From Candidatus Woesearchaeota archaeon UBA119 (GTDB taxonomy: Archaea > Nanobdellota > Nanobdellia > Woesearchaeales > UBA119), in the NCBI GenBank assembly GCA_002505945.1, contig DAWM01000057.1:2462-8195 (forward strand): a stretch of DNA of 5,734 nucleotides, in the 5' to 3' direction. How positions within the stretch are numbered: position 1 is the first letter of the stretch; each line of letters opens with the position of its first letter. Positions 3,865-5,734 of this stretch are shown piece by piece. A program made the translations under genes and the position numbers. The notes beneath the pieces were generated by a model, which was given only the letters and a program-made list of their open reading frames with translations, was not told the DNA's origin and did no database searches.

Positions 3865-5706
3865 ATGGCGTCCTTAAAAAATTTAAAGGGGTTCGAGGGC
3901 GCTAAAGCTATGTTGTTAAAACCCAATGGTTCTAAACCCAATAGTGCTGTTTCTGAAAAAGAAATTAAAGTATTATCATTAGAAGAAAAGATTGAGAAGA
4001 ACCTCCCTTATTCAGATGGTGACAAAAAGATATTTGTGATTGATACTAATATCTTGATTAATGATCCTACTTCTCCTTATAATTTTGGGAATAACATAAA
4101 GGTTATTGCTTTTAGTACAATCGGAAAAGAACTCAATAATGTTGCTAAAAACACTAGGAGGTCTTCCACAAGATACGCAGCTACAGAAGCAAAAAGAACC
4201 TTGCATGATATAATTGATAAAGGAGTTGATCAAGGTGTGGATTTCTCGGTTCAACCGGTATGCCTGGGAAAAGGGGATCATGATTTAATTTATTTGATGG
4301 GGGATACTAGTCTCAAAAAGCGAAGGCTAAAAATAGACTCTGATCTTGGGACTGGAGACTTGAATATATTAAATACGGCTAAGTTCTACAATGAGATAGG
4401 AAGGAAAAAAGGATATCAGACTGTGTTGGTAACGAATGATTTATCATTAGCATCTTTGGCAGGAGTTAATGATATTACAGCTGAAGATGTAAAGAGAGGA
4501 AGCGTCGATTTAGATAAGATAACTAAGGGGTATCATTTTTGCACTAGTGATGAAGCGATATCTGAAGCAATGAAATATATGGACAAATCGCCTAGATTAA
4601 TCCCTTTTGAGAGAGTCTCTAAATTTGATTTTGAGGATAGGAAAATTGCTGAAATCCCTCACAATTCTTATGTGATTTTTGTGGGTTCTGATAAAGATTA
4701 TTATAAAAAGGTGGATTCAAAGGATGAAGTATTTGGAACTGTTATTGAAGACTTACCTAATATTACTTATAGGGTTGATAAAAAATATGGGGTTCTAAAG
4801 GAGATAAAATACAAGAAACCATATCTTACTATTGGAGCTCTTCTTCCTAAAAATCTTCAGCAATACATATTTATGAATGATTGTATTGATGATGATATTA
4901 ATGTAGTTGTTGGACACGGCTTAGAAGGTTCTGGTAAAACATATGTCGGTTTGGCTGCTTCTGTGCATCTTGCTGAAAGGTACTTAAGGGATCTTGATAA
5001 TAAGGAAGACTTCACAAAACCCAAACAAAAAAATTCTGGATCCAAGAACTACGAAACCTATTCTGGGGAAATTGAAGATATTAGAGAAAAGTTGAAGGGT
5101 TTTATAAGGCTCTCTAAACCAATACTCCACCCAGAAGAGTTAGGCTATCAGCCTGGAGATATTGATGATAAGGTAAGAAAGGATTATGGCTCTTTTACAG
5201 GTGCCATTGAGAGCCTGTGGGAGTGCAAAAGTAGTAAGAACCCTCGAGGCAAAATTAGTTATTCTGACTTTGAAATAGGTAATAGCTATAACATTATAAA
5301 CTACTACAAAGACCTTAAAGATATAACTGAGAGTAAAGACTCTTTGTTTAAAAAGGATCCAACAGGTTTTCTTAGAGGGGCAAATCGACGAAAAGGTGTA
5401 TGGATTATTGATGAATTCCAAAATAAGTATCCCTGGGAAGCTAGACTATTCATAACAAGGGTTGAAGATTCTGTGAAGGTTATTATCTGTGGTGGTGAGC
5501 ACCAAGTTGATAGCAGATATCTAAGAGATAATTATAATGCTTTAGCGACTATTATTGATTATATACAAAAAACCAATACATCTGATGGTAAAAGGGGTTA
5601 TAATTCTTTTCCCTTTACAAATTCTGTAGAATTCAAACACATCGAGCGGGGAAAAACAGCAGAATGGGGTACAGGCTTAGATGCAGAAGAATATAAAAAT
5701 AAATAA
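3865..5706 (+). CDS. phoH2: PhoH2-like protein: PIN ribonuclease domain fused to PhoH ATPase, enlarged and divergent
   Basis: Members of this family couple a PIN endoribonuclease to a PhoH ATPase of superfamily 1 helicase type; a studied mycobacterial PhoH2 unwinds and cuts RNA. Here residues 1-54 are a family-atypical N-terminal extension. The PIN domain (about 55-225) has FVIDTN (D60), E89, D165 in GTGDLNIL and D192 in VTNDLSL, so the acidic metal-binding set looks complete. A beta-rich linker follows (about 245-320), then LLPKNLQQ (326-333, the Q-containing entry to the ATPase), Walker A GLEGSGKT (352-359), RLSKPILHPEELGYQPGD (415-432, the SRP/GxLPGD region), GFLRG (501-505), Walker B WIIDEFQN (513-520), CGGEHQVD (542-549), and a C-terminal HIERGKTAEW. 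At 613 residues it is much longer than the usual 430-450; the excess lies in the N-terminus, the PIN domain and two charged stretches between Walker A and B (about 378-410 and 458-498). The usual TGDxxQxD motif is CGGEHQVD, lacking its first Asp. It probably acts alone in the cytosol. The transcript appears leaderless; ATG 3865 is chosen from the promoter spacing. Confidence 0.88.
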   Translation: MASLKNLKGFEGAKAMLLKPNGSKPNSAVSEKEIKVLSLEEKIEKNLPYSDGDKKIFVIDTNILINDPTSPYNFGNNIKVIAFSTIGKELNNVAKNTRRSSTRYAATEAKRTLHDIIDKGVDQGVDFSVQPVCLGKGDHDLIYLMGDTSLKKRRLKIDSDLGTGDLNILNTAKFYNEIGRKKGYQTVLVTNDLSLASLAGVNDITAEDVKRGSVDLDKITKGYHFCTSDEAISEAMKYMDKSPRLIPFERVSKFDFEDRKIAEIPHNSYVIFVGSDKDYYKKVDSKDEVFGTVIEDLPNITYRVDKKYGVLKEIKYKKPYLTIGALLPKNLQQYIFMNDCIDDDINVVVGHGLEGSGKTYVGLAASVHLAERYLRDLDNKEDFTKPKQKNSGSKNYETYSGEIEDIREKLKGFIRLSKPILHPEELGYQPGDIDDKVRKDYGSFTGAIESLWECKSSKNPRGKISYSDFEIGNSYNIINYYKDLKDITESKDSLFKKDPTGFLRGANRRKGVWIIDEFQNKYPWEARLFITRVEDSVKVIICGGEHQVDSRYLRDNYNALATIIDYIQKTNTSDGKRGYNSFPFTNSVEFKHIERGKTAEWGTGLDAEEYKNK

Positions 5707-5711
5707 AAAAT

Positions 5712-5734
5712 TTACTTCACTTTAATCTTCTTGC
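5712..5734 (-). CDS. Possible 3' end of a convergent gene cut by the window edge
   Basis: On the minus strand a frame open from the edge ends in KKIKVK and a TAA at 5712-5714, 5 bases beyond the stop of the PhoH2-like gene. A lysine-rich end and tight convergent spacing fit the compact layout, but six codons prove nothing and the other frames close by chance. Nothing can be said about its product. Confidence 0.25.

Noticed and set aside
3865..5706. A toxin-antitoxin or phage-defence role for the PIN-PhoH gene.
   Set aside because: The PIN domain is VapC-like, but no antitoxin frame precedes it, the gene is alone with its own promoter, and its neighbours are housekeeping genes. Nothing in the window points to defence.
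1..5734. Transposons, CRISPR arrays, integrase or prophage genes.
   Set aside because: No regular repeats with spacers, terminal inverted repeats, transposase or integrase motifs were seen on either strand; nearly all bases are accounted for by five ordinary genes.

Overview
The window looks like ordinary chromosome from a small-genome, AT-rich archaeon, most likely of the DPANN group (Woesearchaeota, Pacearchaeota or relatives). The archaeal evidence is: an archaeal-type FtsZ; a METTL5-like rRNA adenine methyltransferase of the archaeal/eukaryotic family; archaeal BRE/TATA promoters about 25-28 bases ahead of several start codons, implying leaderless mRNAs; and a small membrane protein whose N-terminal helical module resembles ones I associate with DPANN proteins. 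The lineage is an inference. One gene, metK, is of the bacterial rather than the usual archaeal type, which also occurs in some DPANN lineages.

Layout. (1) 1-1228, plus strand: a short promoter and leader, then a complete bacterial-type S-adenosylmethionine synthetase (metK). (2) 1235-3653, minus strand: three genes in the same direction, in transcription order ftsZ (2583-3653), a METTL5-like N6-adenine methyltransferase (1908-2522) and a single-pass membrane protein of unknown function (1235-1882). The last converges on metK with a 6-base gap, and a hairpin plus T-tract suited to ending metK transcription lies over the junction. (3) 3654-3864: a 211-base divergent control region between ftsZ and the next gene, unusually rich in symmetric and repeated short motifs. 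(4) 3865-5706, plus strand: a 613-residue PIN-PhoH fusion protein (PhoH2-like), enlarged and divergent. (5) 5707-5734: the edge, possibly holding the last codons of a convergent gene.

The genes do not form an obvious pathway. metK makes the SAM that the methyltransferase uses, and the methyltransferase (ribosome), PhoH2-like protein (RNA cleavage/unwinding) and FtsZ (division) all belong to core cell functions. Each minus-strand gene appears to have its own promoter, so they need not be one operon. ftsZ and metK have Shine-Dalgarno leaders, while the other three genes look leaderless.

I see no CRISPR array, transposon, tRNA/rRNA gene or defence island, and no clear new multi-gene system. The most interesting items are a near-perfect inverted repeat that exactly brackets the ftsZ TATA box (candidate operator), a 9-base direct repeat next to the phoH2-like promoter, the divergent PhoH2-like protein itself, and the unassigned membrane protein.
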